Source: Thetidibacter halocola (GTDB taxonomy: Bacteria > Pseudomonadota > Alphaproteobacteria > Rhodobacterales > Rhodobacteraceae). From it: a stretch of DNA of 64,000 bases. Shown here in pieces: positions 52,283 through 60,527 of the stretch. Numbering within the stretch: the stretch's first letter is position 1; each line of letters starts with the position of its first letter. The stretch spans positions 372,001 through 436,000 of the forward strand of contig NZ_JAGTUU010000002.1 of the NCBI RefSeq assembly GCF_018224955.1, written 5' to 3'. The notes beneath the pieces are model-generated. The model was not told where the DNA came from and searched no databases. It worked only from the letters and a program-made list of their open reading frames with translations. The position numbers and the translations under genes are program-made.

Positions 52283-54117
52283 GGCGTCTCGCCGCCTTGA
52301 TCGACCCCTTCGCCGAGGCCGAAGGGCCGCCGCCGCAGAGCATGTGGCGCTTCATGCGCTGGGCGCTGAAAGGATCGGAAAAGGCGATCCTGCTGGCCTT
52401 TGCCATCACCTTCGTCACCGGCCTGTCGGAACTGGTGGCGGCGCGCTTTACCGGCTGGGTGATCGACCAGACGGCCAGCGCCGCGCAGGGCGATTTCTGG
52501 ACGGTGTTCTGGCCGGTGATCGTTGTCGGCGTGCTGTTCTTCCTGGTGATCCGGCCACTGATCTTCATCATGGATGCGGGCGTGACCGGCATCATGCTGG
52601 GACCGAACCTGTATCCATTGATCCTGTCTCGACTGAACCGGCACACGCTGGGCCATTCCATGCGGTTCTTCGAGAATGATTTCGCGGGCAGGCTGAGCCA
52701 GAAGGCGATCCAGACCGCGCGGGCGCTGACGGACCTGGTGATCGAGGTGTCGGACGTGGTGATCTACTCGCTCGCCATGTTCGCCGGCGCCTTCGTGCTG
52801 ATGGGGGCGATCGACGCGCGGCTGTTGGCGGTCTTCGTGGTCTGGGGCGTGCTTTATGCCGCGGCGCTGCGGTTCTTCATCCCGCGCATCCGCGTGCGCT
52901 CGGCGGCCCGCGCAGGGGCGCGGACGACGGTGACGGGACAGATCGTCGACACCTATTCCAACATCGCGGCGGTCAAGCTGTTTGCCCGCGACGCCGACGA
53001 GGACGGCGCGACGCGCGCCGCGCTGGAACGCTACCGCGACCGGTCTCTGGATTTCGGCACGCTGTCGGCGGTGTTTCGCATGGTGCTGATGACGCTGGGG
53101 GGAATGCTGCCGCTGTTCGCGATCCTCGGCGCGCTGTGGCTGTGGAGCACGGGGCAGGCGACGGCGGGCGACATCGCCATGACGGCGATGGTCACGACGC
53201 GCCTGTCGATGCTGACCAACCGGCTGGGCCGCGTGGCCATGTCGATCTTCACCAATATCGGCGAGGTGCAGGACGGCATCGGCACGTTGACCCCGCCGCA
53301 CGGCATTTCCGACCGGCCCGGCGCGCTGGCCGTCGCGCCGAGGGGCCCGATCCGGTTCGAGCATGTGACCTTCGGTTATGACGGCGCGAAAAGCGCGCTG
53401 CGCGACTTTGACCTGGCCGTAGCCGAGGGCGAGAAGGTGGCGCTGGTGGGCGCCTCGGGGGCGGGCAAATCCACCGTCGTCTCGCTGCTCTTGCGGCTTT
53501 ACGAGATCGAGCAGGGGCGGATCACGCTGGGTGGCACCGACCTGCGCGACCTGACCCAGACCGCGCTGCGGCAGGCGGTGGCGGTGGTGCGGCAGGAAAC
53601 CAGCATGTTCAACCGCTCGGCGCTGGACAATATCCGCTATGGCCGTCCCGAGGCGACCGAGGACGAGGTATTCGAGGCCGCGCGACGGGCCTCGGCGCAT
53701 GACTTCATCACGGGGCTTGTGGATAACGCCGGGAGGCAGGGCTATGCCGCGCGGCTAGGCGAGCGGGGGGTGAAACTGTCGGGCGGGCAGCGGCAGCGGG
53801 TCGCCTTGGCCCGCGCCATCCTCAAGGACGCGCCGATCCTCGTGCTGGACGAGGCGACCAGCGCGCTCGATTCCGAGGTCGAGGCCGAGATCCAGTCTGC
53901 CTTGCAAGAGGTCATGCGCGGCAAGACCGTGTTGGCGATCGCACACCGCCTGTCCACCATCGCCAGCATGGACCGGATCGTGGTCATGGACAGTGGCAGG
54001 ATCGTCGAGCAGGGCAGTCATGCGGACCTGCTTGCACGGGGCGGCCTCTATGCCCGCTACTGGGAGCGGCAATCGGGCGGCTTCCTTGGCACGGACGAGG
54101 CGCAGGCGGCGGAATAG
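52279..54117 (+). CDS. ABC exporter half-transporter 3
   Basis: 612 residues from GTG at 52279, overlapping copy 2 by 4 bp. Membrane domain (about 25-310) with FFENDFAGRLSQKAIQTA as in copy 2 (FFDDDFAGRIAQKEMQAA), then Walker A GASGAGKST, KLSGGQRQR, ILVLDEATSALD, IAHRLSTI, all intact. Three half-transporters cannot all sit in one heterodimer, so homodimers or alternative pairs are implied. Confidence 0.92.
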   Translation: MRRLAALIDPFAEAEGPPPQSMWRFMRWALKGSEKAILLAFAITFVTGLSELVAARFTGWVIDQTASAAQGDFWTVFWPVIVVGVLFFLVIRPLIFIMDAGVTGIMLGPNLYPLILSRLNRHTLGHSMRFFENDFAGRLSQKAIQTARALTDLVIEVSDVVIYSLAMFAGAFVLMGAIDARLLAVFVVWGVLYAAALRFFIPRIRVRSAARAGARTTVTGQIVDTYSNIAAVKLFARDADEDGATRAALERYRDRSLDFGTLSAVFRMVLMTLGGMLPLFAILGALWLWSTGQATAGDIAMTAMVTTRLSMLTNRLGRVAMSIFTNIGEVQDGIGTLTPPHGISDRPGALAVAPRGPIRFEHVTFGYDGAKSALRDFDLAVAEGEKVALVGASGAGKSTVVSLLLRLYEIEQGRITLGGTDLRDLTQTALRQAVAVVRQETSMFNRSALDNIRYGRPEATEDEVFEAARRASAHDFITGLVDNAGRQGYAARLGERGVKLSGGQRQRVALARAILKDAPILVLDEATSALDSEVEAEIQSALQEVMRGKTVLAIAHRLSTIASMDRIVVMDSGRIVEQGSHADLLARGGLYARYWERQSGGFLGTDEAQAAE

Positions 54118-54160
54118 CGGGCACTGGAAACCGGCTCTGAAAACGGGCAGAAGCCCTGAC

Positions 54161-55369
54161 ATGGAAACCTTGACTATCGAACGCCTCGGCCATCATGGGG
54201 ACGGCATCGCGCCGGGGCCCATCTACGTGCCCGGTACGCTGCCCGGCGAACGCGTCGAAGGCGTGGTCGAGCACGGCGTCATGGCCGCTCCCCGCATCCT
54301 CGAACCCGTGCCGGAACGGGTGAAACCGCCCTGCCGCCATGCGAAATCATGCGGCGGATGCCAGCTGCAGCACGCCTCGGACGCCTTCGTGGCGGAATGG
54401 AAGCTGGGTGTCGTGCGCACCGCGCTGGCGGCACAGGGAATCGCGGCGCCGGTTTCCATGCTTTCCGCCTCGCCTCCGCACAGCCGCCGCCGCGCTGCCT
54501 TTTCCGCGCGGCGTACGAAAAAGGGCGCGTTGGCGGGGTTCCACCAAAAGGGTTCGGACACGGTCATCGCGATTCCCGACTGCCAGCTGGTGACGCCCGC
54601 GCTGGCCGCCAGCCTGCCGATGGTCGAGGCGCTGGCTGTGCTTGGCGCCAGCCGCAAGGGAGAGCTGTCGGTGCAGGTGACAGAGAGCCTCTCGGGGCTC
54701 GACGTAGCGGTCAGCGGCGGCAAGCCGGTGGACCTGGCCACACTGGCCGAGATCGCGCGCGAGCAGGACCTTGCCCGCATCGCCTGGGACGACGAGGTGC
54801 TGACGCGCCGCCCGCCCTACCAGCGGTTCGGCGGGGTCGATGTCGTGCCGCCGCCCGGTGCGTTCCTGCAGGCAACGGCGGCGGGCGAGGCCGCGCTGCG
54901 CGACGCGGTCGTGCAGATCCTGCATGGGGCGAGCCACGTGGCCGATCTGTTCGCAGGCTGCGGCACCTTTGCCCTGCCTCTGGCGCAGGCCGCGCGGGTG
55001 CATGCGGTCGAATCGGACCGCGCGATGCTCAAGGCGCTGGATCACGGCTGGCGGCATGGAACGGAACTGCGCCATGTCACCCACGAGGCGCGCGACCTGT
55101 TCCGCAATCCGCTGCTGCCGGACGAGTTGCGCCGCTTCGACGGGGTGGCGATCGACCCGCCCCGTGCCGGGGCCGAGGCGCAGATCGCCCAGCTGGCTGC
55201 GGCCCGGGTTCCGCGCATTGCCCATGTTTCGTGCAATCCCGTCACCTTTGCGCGCGATGCCGCCGCCCTGCTGCGGGCGGGATATCGCATCGGACCGGTG
55301 GGGGTGGTTGACCAGTTCCGCTGGTCCACCCATGTGGAACTGGTCGCAGGGTTCGTTTTCGAGGGGTAG
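54161..55369 (+). CDS. RNA m5U methyltransferase, RlmD/RumA family
   Basis: 402 residues. Short TRAM-type start (ETLTIERLGHHGDGIAPGPIYVPG), then the iron-sulfur cysteines CRHAKSCGGCQLQH with a further Cys in IPDCQL, and a class I methyltransferase domain: DLFAGCGTFALPLA, VAIDPPRAGA and the catalytic Cys in VSCNPVTFARD. Methylates C5 of uridine in rRNA or tRNA. The ATG at 54161 has only a weak ribosome site. The channel gene begins 2 bp after its stop. Confidence 0.9.
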   Translation: METLTIERLGHHGDGIAPGPIYVPGTLPGERVEGVVEHGVMAAPRILEPVPERVKPPCRHAKSCGGCQLQHASDAFVAEWKLGVVRTALAAQGIAAPVSMLSASPPHSRRRAAFSARRTKKGALAGFHQKGSDTVIAIPDCQLVTPALAASLPMVEALAVLGASRKGELSVQVTESLSGLDVAVSGGKPVDLATLAEIAREQDLARIAWDDEVLTRRPPYQRFGGVDVVPPPGAFLQATAAGEAALRDAVVQILHGASHVADLFAGCGTFALPLAQAARVHAVESDRAMLKALDHGWRHGTELRHVTHEARDLFRNPLLPDELRRFDGVAIDPPRAGAEAQIAQLAAARVPRIAHVSCNPVTFARDAAALLRAGYRIGPVGVVDQFRWSTHVELVAGFVFEG

Positions 55370-55371
55370 AC

Positions 55372-56157
55372 ATGGCGTTTCGCGCGCAGCTGGGGGCGTG
55401 GCTGGACCGGCCCGCCGTCCGCAATGCAATCATCGGGGTCATCGTCCTGAACGCCGTCATGCTGGGGCTTGAGACCTCCAGCGCCATCATGGCGCAGGCC
55501 GGGGGGCTGATCCGCGCGGTGGACATGGCGTGCCTTGCCATCTTCGTGGCCGAGATCGCGGCGAAACTGGTGGCGCGCGGCTGGCGCTTCTTCCGCAGCG
55601 GCTGGAACCTGTTCGATTTCGTCATCGTCGGTGTCTCGCTGATCCCGGCGGGGCAGGGCGTGTCGGTGCTTCGGGCGTTGCGCATCCTGCGGGTGCTGCG
55701 CGTGATTTCGGTCGCGCCGCGCCTGCGACGGGTGGTCGAGGGATTCATCACGGCGCTGCCGGGCATGGGCAGCGTGTTCCTGCTGATGGCGCTGATCTTC
55801 TACATCGGCGCGGTGATGGCGACGAAACTGTTCGCCGCCTCATTCCCCGACTGGTTCGGCGATCTCGGGCTCAGCGCCTACACGCTCTTCCAGGTCATGA
55901 CGCTGGAAAGCTGGTCGATGGGCATCGTCCGTCCGGTGATGGAGGTCTATCCCTGGGCCTGGGCGTTCTTCGTGCCCTTCATCATGATCACAACCTTCGC
56001 CGTGGTGAACCTGCTGGTCGGTCTGATCGTCAACTCGATGCAGGACGCCCACCACGAGGAGGACACCCAGCGCACCGACGCCTATCGTGACGCGGTACTC
56101 GAACGTCTCGAGGCGATCGAGACACGGCTGAAGGCGCTGGACCTGCCGAAAAAGTGA
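55372..56157 (+). CDS. Voltage-gated-like sodium channel (NaChBac/NavBac family)
   Basis: 261 residues, six membrane helices in one repeat. S4-like helix has Arg at regular three-residue steps (VLRALRILRVLRVISVAPRLRR). The pore filter is TLESWSM (177-183), the TLESW sequence of bacterial sodium channels. A C-terminal coiled-coil (about 225-258; LERLEAIETRLKAL) should assemble the tetramer. The filter Glu is E179, predicting Na+ preference. Two bp after the methyltransferase gene; a functional link is not obvious. Confidence 0.92.
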   Translation: MAFRAQLGAWLDRPAVRNAIIGVIVLNAVMLGLETSSAIMAQAGGLIRAVDMACLAIFVAEIAAKLVARGWRFFRSGWNLFDFVIVGVSLIPAGQGVSVLRALRILRVLRVISVAPRLRRVVEGFITALPGMGSVFLLMALIFYIGAVMATKLFAASFPDWFGDLGLSAYTLFQVMTLESWSMGIVRPVMEVYPWAWAFFVPFIMITTFAVVNLLVGLIVNSMQDAHHEEDTQRTDAYRDAVLERLEAIETRLKALDLPKK

Positions 56158-56213
56158 TCTCGTCCGACGCCCGCTTTACCTGTATGATGAAAGAAAAATC
56201 ATGAGGCGGGCAG

Positions 56214-56708
56214 ATGGGATTTCTCAGGATCGTTCTGGCTTTGGCGCTGGGCCTTGGGCTGGGCGCGTGCAGCGGCAAGTTCATGCGCTACGACGGCCCG
56301 CCGGTGACGCAGGTCGTCGTTCAGAAGGGCGAGCGACGGATGTATCTGCTGAACGGGTCCGAGGTGCTCAAGGCCTATGATGTCGGCCTGGGTTTTGCCC
56401 CTGTCGGACACAAGGAAAAGCGCGGCGACGGCAAGACGCCCGAGGGCGATTACACCATCGACCGCCGCAACCCGAACTCGGAATTCTACCTGAGCATCGG
56501 CATCGACTATCCTCGCCGCCACGACACGGCAGCGGCATCCGAGGCCGGGGTCAACCCGGGTGGCGACATCTTTATCCACGGGCGGCCATGGAAGTACCGC
56601 GATGGCGGGCGTGACTGGACGGCTGGCTGCATCGCCGTCACGAATCGCGAGATGCGCGAGATCTACGCGATGGTGAAGGACGGCACGCCGATTCGCATCA
56701 CGCCCTAG
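56214..56708 (+). CDS. L,D-transpeptidase lipoprotein (YkuD family)
   Basis: 164 residues. Lipoprotein signal peptide ending LGLGACS (lipobox Cys about residue 19). YkuD domain with H122 in IHGRPW and catalytic C139 in TAGCIAV. Attached to a membrane and facing the periplasm. Forms or trims 3-3 peptidoglycan cross-links or anchors lipoprotein (family knowledge). Confidence 0.9.
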   Translation: MGFLRIVLALALGLGLGACSGKFMRYDGPPVTQVVVQKGERRMYLLNGSEVLKAYDVGLGFAPVGHKEKRGDGKTPEGDYTIDRRNPNSEFYLSIGIDYPRRHDTAAASEAGVNPGGDIFIHGRPWKYRDGGRDWTAGCIAVTNREMREIYAMVKDGTPIRITP

Positions 56709-56715
56709 GAAGGCG

Positions 56716-57258
56716 TCAGATCGCGGACAGACCGCCGCCTTGCGGTGCGCCCAGCACCAAGTCCCACCAGATCTTGCCGTTCGGTTCCTGGAACCATGAG
56801 AATCCCATGTCGCGTGCCGCCGGGTCCAGGATGATGCGGCGGGTGTCGTCGCGTTCCATCCAGGCGGCCAGCGTCTCGGTCTCGGTTTCGAAGCTTTCCG
56901 AGATCGCTTCGCCGACGTAGCGGCCGTTGTAGCCCACGCGCTGCATGCGGTCGATCGGCGACGACCCGTCCGAGCCGAACAGCCAAGGCCGGTTCTGCAC
57001 CGACATGTCACGCGAATGGGTTGCGGCGGCGGCGTTCAGGCGGGCGTTCAGTTCGACCGGCGGCACGCCGGCGATCTTGCGCAGCGCGTTGACCGAATCG
57101 AGCATCCGGAACTGGATCGCCCCGGCCTGGCCCGCGCCGATTCGATAGACTCGCGGCAGCGGCTTGCCATCCGGCCCCATGGCGGGAGGCTGCTGCGGTG
57201 CGGCGCAGGCGGCAAGGGCGGTGGCCGAGGCCAGGGCGAGGAAGGATCGACGATGCAT
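56716..57258 (-). CDS. CAP/SCP-domain lipoprotein
   Basis: 180 residues. N-terminus MHRRSFLALASATALAACA has a lipobox (LAAC). The CAP domain follows: LNARLNAAAATHSRDMSVQN, HIS/GLU-type sites in GYNGRYVGEAISES and the C-terminal FQEPNGKIWWDLVLGAP. Exported CAP-family proteins are of varied function. Convergent with the upstream L,D-transpeptidase (7 bp apart), divergent from the next. Confidence 0.88.
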   Translation of the reverse strand: MHRRSFLALASATALAACAAPQQPPAMGPDGKPLPRVYRIGAGQAGAIQFRMLDSVNALRKIAGVPPVELNARLNAAAATHSRDMSVQNRPWLFGSDGSSPIDRMQRVGYNGRYVGEAISESFETETETLAAWMERDDTRRIILDPAARDMGFSWFQEPNGKIWWDLVLGAPQGGGLSAI

Positions 57259-57379
57259 GGCGGTGCTCTCGATTAGGCAAGGGTTTGGATTGCCTTATCC
57301 CGCACGGCGGCACCAATCAAACCCACATGCGCGTGATGCTGCCGCCACACGCCTGTTTGAATTGCGACTGAGGCATTCC

Positions 57380-57395
57380 GGCAATATATTGCCGT
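57380..57395. promoter_or_regulatory. Perfect 16-bp palindrome in the divergent CAP/L,D-transpeptidase gap
   Basis: CGGCAATATATTGCCG, self-complementary, 35 bp before the downstream transpeptidase start. Likely operator for an unidentified regulator; no regulator gene lies next to it. Confidence 0.5.
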
Positions 57396-57429
57396 CCTGA
57401 TATGAAGGCGCTTTGAAGGAGCCGACCCG

Positions 57430-58026
57430 ATGACGACATTCAAGACCACACGCGTGAGCCGCCGCGCTTTCCTGGCGGGCACCGCAGCAGTGGCGGCGAG
57501 CCCGGTGCTGGCGCAGAACGTGAACGAAGGCACGACCGAGATCGAGCGCGACGTAACCAGCATCGTGCGCCGCAATGTCGCAAGCTTCCGCGCACTGGAC
57601 TGGCAGCCCTATTTCAGCAGCCTGACGAATGGCGCGATCCTGGTAGACATCGACAGCCGCGCCCTTCATTTCTGGGAAGAAAGCGGAAATTATCACCTCT
57701 ATCCGTCGTCGGTCCCACTGACCGACGACCTGACCCGCCGCGGCCGGACCGAGGTCGTACTCAAGGACCCCGAGCCCGACTGGCGGCCGACGCCCTCGAT
57801 GAAGGTCCGCAATCCGGAATGGCCGGATTACGTGCCGCCGGGCCCGGACAACCCGCTGGGCACCCGCGCGCTGCACCTGAGCTGGCAGTATTACCGCATC
57901 CACGGCACCCATGACACGCGCAAGATAGGCCGCCGGTCGTCGAACGGCTGCATCGGGCTCTACAACGAGCATATCGAACAGCTTTACGAGATGGCAAAGG
58001 TCGGTACGCAAGTGTTGCTAATTTGA
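57430..58026 (+). CDS. L,D-transpeptidase with Tat-type signal (ErfK/YbiS family)
   Basis: 198 residues. Twin-Arg signal SRRAFLAG with an AVAASPVLAQ core (about residues 10-30), so folded export through Tat is predicted. YkuD domain has the HGTHDTRKIGRRSSNGCIG core, catalytic C174. GAAGGAG lies before the ATG. Divergent from the CAP lipoprotein across a gap with a perfect palindrome. Confidence 0.92.
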   Translation: MTTFKTTRVSRRAFLAGTAAVAASPVLAQNVNEGTTEIERDVTSIVRRNVASFRALDWQPYFSSLTNGAILVDIDSRALHFWEESGNYHLYPSSVPLTDDLTRRGRTEVVLKDPEPDWRPTPSMKVRNPEWPDYVPPGPDNPLGTRALHLSWQYYRIHGTHDTRKIGRRSSNGCIGLYNEHIEQLYEMAKVGTQVLLI

Positions 58027-58174
58027 CGACAGTGCGGCAGGTGCTGGATTTCTGGCATCAAACGGCAATTGCATTTGCCTTGAAATGCTGGTTAGACAGA
58101 CTCACGAGGTAAGTCTTGGGTGCCTGCTGTTAGGACAATTGTGGCCACGGCAGGCGAATTATCTGGAGGATAAC

Positions 58175-58369
58175 ATGAAGAAACTCGCACTCGCCGCCGC
58201 CTTCGCCGGTGCAGCAACCACCGCAATGGCCGGCTCCTATGCCAAGGATGACGTGGTCATGGAGCCCGTCGTGGTCGTGGAAGAAGCACAGCAGAGCTCG
58301 TCCTCGGCTGCCATCCTGATCCCGCTGCTGCTGATCGCGATCATCGCAGCCGTGGCCCACAACAACTGA
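58175..58369 (+). CDS. Small exported or membrane protein, unknown function
   Basis: 64 residues. Residues 1-19 form a signal peptide (MKKLALAAAFAGAATTAMA), followed by a short acidic Val/Glu-rich stretch and a C-terminal hydrophobic helix (about 43-60, ILIPLLLIAIIAAVA). GGAGG lies 7 nt upstream. A strong terminator follows 20 bp after its stop, so it is a monocistronic unit. Unrecognised family; similar small proteins are widespread in Rhodobacterales in my recollection. Confidence 0.75.
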   Translation: MKKLALAAAFAGAATTAMAGSYAKDDVVMEPVVVVEEAQQSSSSAAILIPLLLIAIIAAVAHNN

Positions 58370-58390
58370 TCCGCCGACGCGGTTCAGGGA

Positions 58391-58420
58391 AAAGGCGGTG
58401 CCGACGGCACCGCCTTTTTC
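58391..58420 (+). terminator. Rho-independent terminator
   Basis: AAGGCGGTGCC / GGCACCGCCTT stem (11 bp) with a 3-nt GAC loop, then TTTTTCTTTT. Terminates the small-protein gene. The convergent sulfotransferase ends 17 bp on and may share it. Confidence 0.93.
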
Positions 58421-58436
58421 TTTTGGCGCTGTCGTA

Positions 58437-59309
58437 TCAGCCGCCCGCCGTTCCCCATTCCAGCCAACGGCGTTCCGCCGGTGACAGTGCGGCGCTCATG
58501 ACGGCGTCATAGGCGGCCAGATCGTCGTCGGTCAGGATGCCTTCCCACTTGTTCGACGTGGCGCTGTCGAAAAAGCCCGAGTCCTTCTGCCAGAAATCCT
58601 GCCCGGCAGACGGCGTGAACCGGGCCGCGTTGGTCTTCATGCTGTCGAAGGTCGCGGCCTCGGCGATCCGCGCCATCAGCGCCTCGGGATGCGCAATGCG
58701 CACATGGTCCGCGATCCCGGCAATGGCCCCGGGAAGGTCCCGCAGCATATCCGCATAGTGCAGCCGCAGCAGGTTCTCGCGCGGCTCGCGGCGGAGCGTC
58801 TCGCGATAATGGCTCAGGATCAGCGGCAGCCCGCTATGATCGTTCTCGTTCCGCAGGAACAGGCGAAAACTCTCGCGAGGGTCCTCCGGCACCGGGGACA
58901 TTCCGACGTCGACCTGCATGTTCGCGTGGTGCTTTCGATACGAGAAATGCACGTCGATCGGGTGCCGATAGACCGTGACATAGCGGACCTGGCCCCAGTA
59001 GGGGATGGCATCGAACGGAGAGTGTGTCTTGACCTGGCGGCGATGCTGCTGGGCCTCGAGCCGGCCCATGACTTCGTCGACATCGCGGCGATTGATGTCG
59101 ATCCAGGGCGATTTCATCGAGGTCTGCGCGTCGACCTCGGGATCGCCGGCGATCAGCATGGCGACGATGCCCTGCGTCCAGGTCGTGCCGGATTTGGGCG
59201 GGGTGCTGACGACGATATCCCCGCTTCGAGGCTGGAAATGCGCCCATCGCGAGGAATCCGTCACCGGGTCCGTGTAGATGCGGGTCGGCTGTTCGGCTGT
59301 TTCGATCAT
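58437..59309 (-). CDS. Sulfotransferase family protein
   Basis: 290 residues. PAPS 5'-phosphosulfate loop STPPKSGTTWTQ and the 3'-phosphate loop YRHPIDVHFSYRKH, both as in the cytosolic-type sulfotransferases. C-terminal region (FWQKDSGFFDSATSNKW) also fits. Transfers sulfate from PAPS to an unknown acceptor. AGGAGC precedes the ATG at 59309; an earlier in-frame ATG lacks one. Confidence 0.88.
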   Translation of the reverse strand: MIETAEQPTRIYTDPVTDSSRWAHFQPRSGDIVVSTPPKSGTTWTQGIVAMLIAGDPEVDAQTSMKSPWIDINRRDVDEVMGRLEAQQHRRQVKTHSPFDAIPYWGQVRYVTVYRHPIDVHFSYRKHHANMQVDVGMSPVPEDPRESFRLFLRNENDHSGLPLILSHYRETLRREPRENLLRLHYADMLRDLPGAIAGIADHVRIAHPEALMARIAEAATFDSMKTNAARFTPSAGQDFWQKDSGFFDSATSNKWEGILTDDDLAAYDAVMSAALSPAERRWLEWGTAGG

Positions 59310-59407
59310 GCGGCAGGCTCCTGTCCCGGGAAAGGCCGACAAGGCCGACCGGGATCAGGATAGCACGGTTTGACCGATCTGGCGCGCGGTGGATCGACAG
59401 GCGGCGG

Positions 59408-60472
59408 TTACTTGACCCAGCCGCCGAGATTCTCCGAGATCACCGCCGACAGAGCCTCGATATGGGCGTCGTCGTCGTTGAGGCAGGGGATGTAGGTGAA
59501 ATGCTCGCCCCCGGCTTCCTCGAAGCTTTCCTTGATCTCTTCGTTGATCTCTTCGAGCGTCTCGATGCAGTCGGCCGAGAAGGCCGGCGCGCAGACGGCG
59601 ATGTGCTTCTTGCCGTCCTCCTCGGCGAGGCGCGCGACCTCTTCGACGGTGTAGGGCTTCAGCCATTCCTCGGGGCCGAACCGGCTCTGGAAGGTGGTGG
59701 TGATCTGGGTATCGTCCCAGCCCAGCCGTTCCTTGAGCAGGCGCGTCGTCTTCTGGCACTGGCAGTGATACGGGTCGCCTTCCATCAGGTAGCGCTTTGG
59801 CACGCCGTGATAGGAGCAGACGAGGATCTCGGGCTTTTTTTCCATCGTGGCATAGGCGCGTTCGATCGACTGGGCCAGCGCCTCGATATACAGCGGATGG
59901 GCGAAATAGGGGTCCACGACACGGGCCGTGGGCTGCCACTTTTCGTCCATCAGCGCGCGGAAGAACTGGTCGTTCGCGGTGGCCGAGGTGGCGCCCGCGT
60001 AATGCGGATACAGCGGGAAGAACAGGATCTTGCGGCAGCCGGCCTCGACCATCGCGCGGACCTTGGACTTGGTCGACGGGTTGCCGTAGCGCATGCAGAA
60101 ATCGACCATGACCTGGTCGCCGTAGTCCTCGGACATCTTGGCGGCGATCTTTGCGGTCTGCGCCTTGGTGATGGTCATCAGCGGGCTTTCGCCCTGCTCC
60201 TCGTTCCAGATCGACTTGTAATTCTGGCCCGAGCTGAACGGGCGCTTGGTCAGGATCACCAGTTGCAGCAGCGGCTGCCACAGCCACGGGCTGTAGTCGA
60301 TCACGCGGCGGTCGCTGAGGAATTCGTTCAGGTAGCGGCGCATCGACCAGTAGTCGTAATTGTCCGGCGTGCCGAGGTTGGCGAGCAGGATTCCCACCTT
60401 TGCGGCGGGCACCTTGGGGTGGTCGGTGGGTGCATGCACCGGACGGGTGGCCTCTTTGGTGGCGTCGAGCAT
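59408..60472 (-). CDS. hemH: Ferrochelatase
   Basis: 354 residues. Start of the domain ILLANLGTPDNYDYWSMRRYLNEFL, catalytic His in CSYHGVPKRYL and the Glu in CAPAFSADCIETLEEI. Inserts ferrous iron into protoporphyrin IX, the last step of heme synthesis. Four Cys in the YHCQCQKTTRLL region are not obviously a cluster motif. Single gene 55 bp after the methyltransferase gene. Confidence 0.96.
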   Translation of the reverse strand: MLDATKEATRPVHAPTDHPKVPAAKVGILLANLGTPDNYDYWSMRRYLNEFLSDRRVIDYSPWLWQPLLQLVILTKRPFSSGQNYKSIWNEEQGESPLMTITKAQTAKIAAKMSEDYGDQVMVDFCMRYGNPSTKSKVRAMVEAGCRKILFFPLYPHYAGATSATANDQFFRALMDEKWQPTARVVDPYFAHPLYIEALAQSIERAYATMEKKPEILVCSYHGVPKRYLMEGDPYHCQCQKTTRLLKERLGWDDTQITTTFQSRFGPEEWLKPYTVEEVARLAEEDGKKHIAVCAPAFSADCIETLEEINEEIKESFEEAGGEHFTYIPCLNDDDAHIEALSAVISENLGGWVK

Positions 60473-60527
60473 CGGTCTGTCCTGATCGGGAATCTTTGAG
60501 GGGTAAGTATCGTCTCAGCGCGATACG

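Noticed and set aside
60507-60526. GTATCG/CGATAC symmetry in the 55-bp gap before hemH
   Set aside because: Only 6-bp arms, no T-run, and nothing else to support an operator or terminator.
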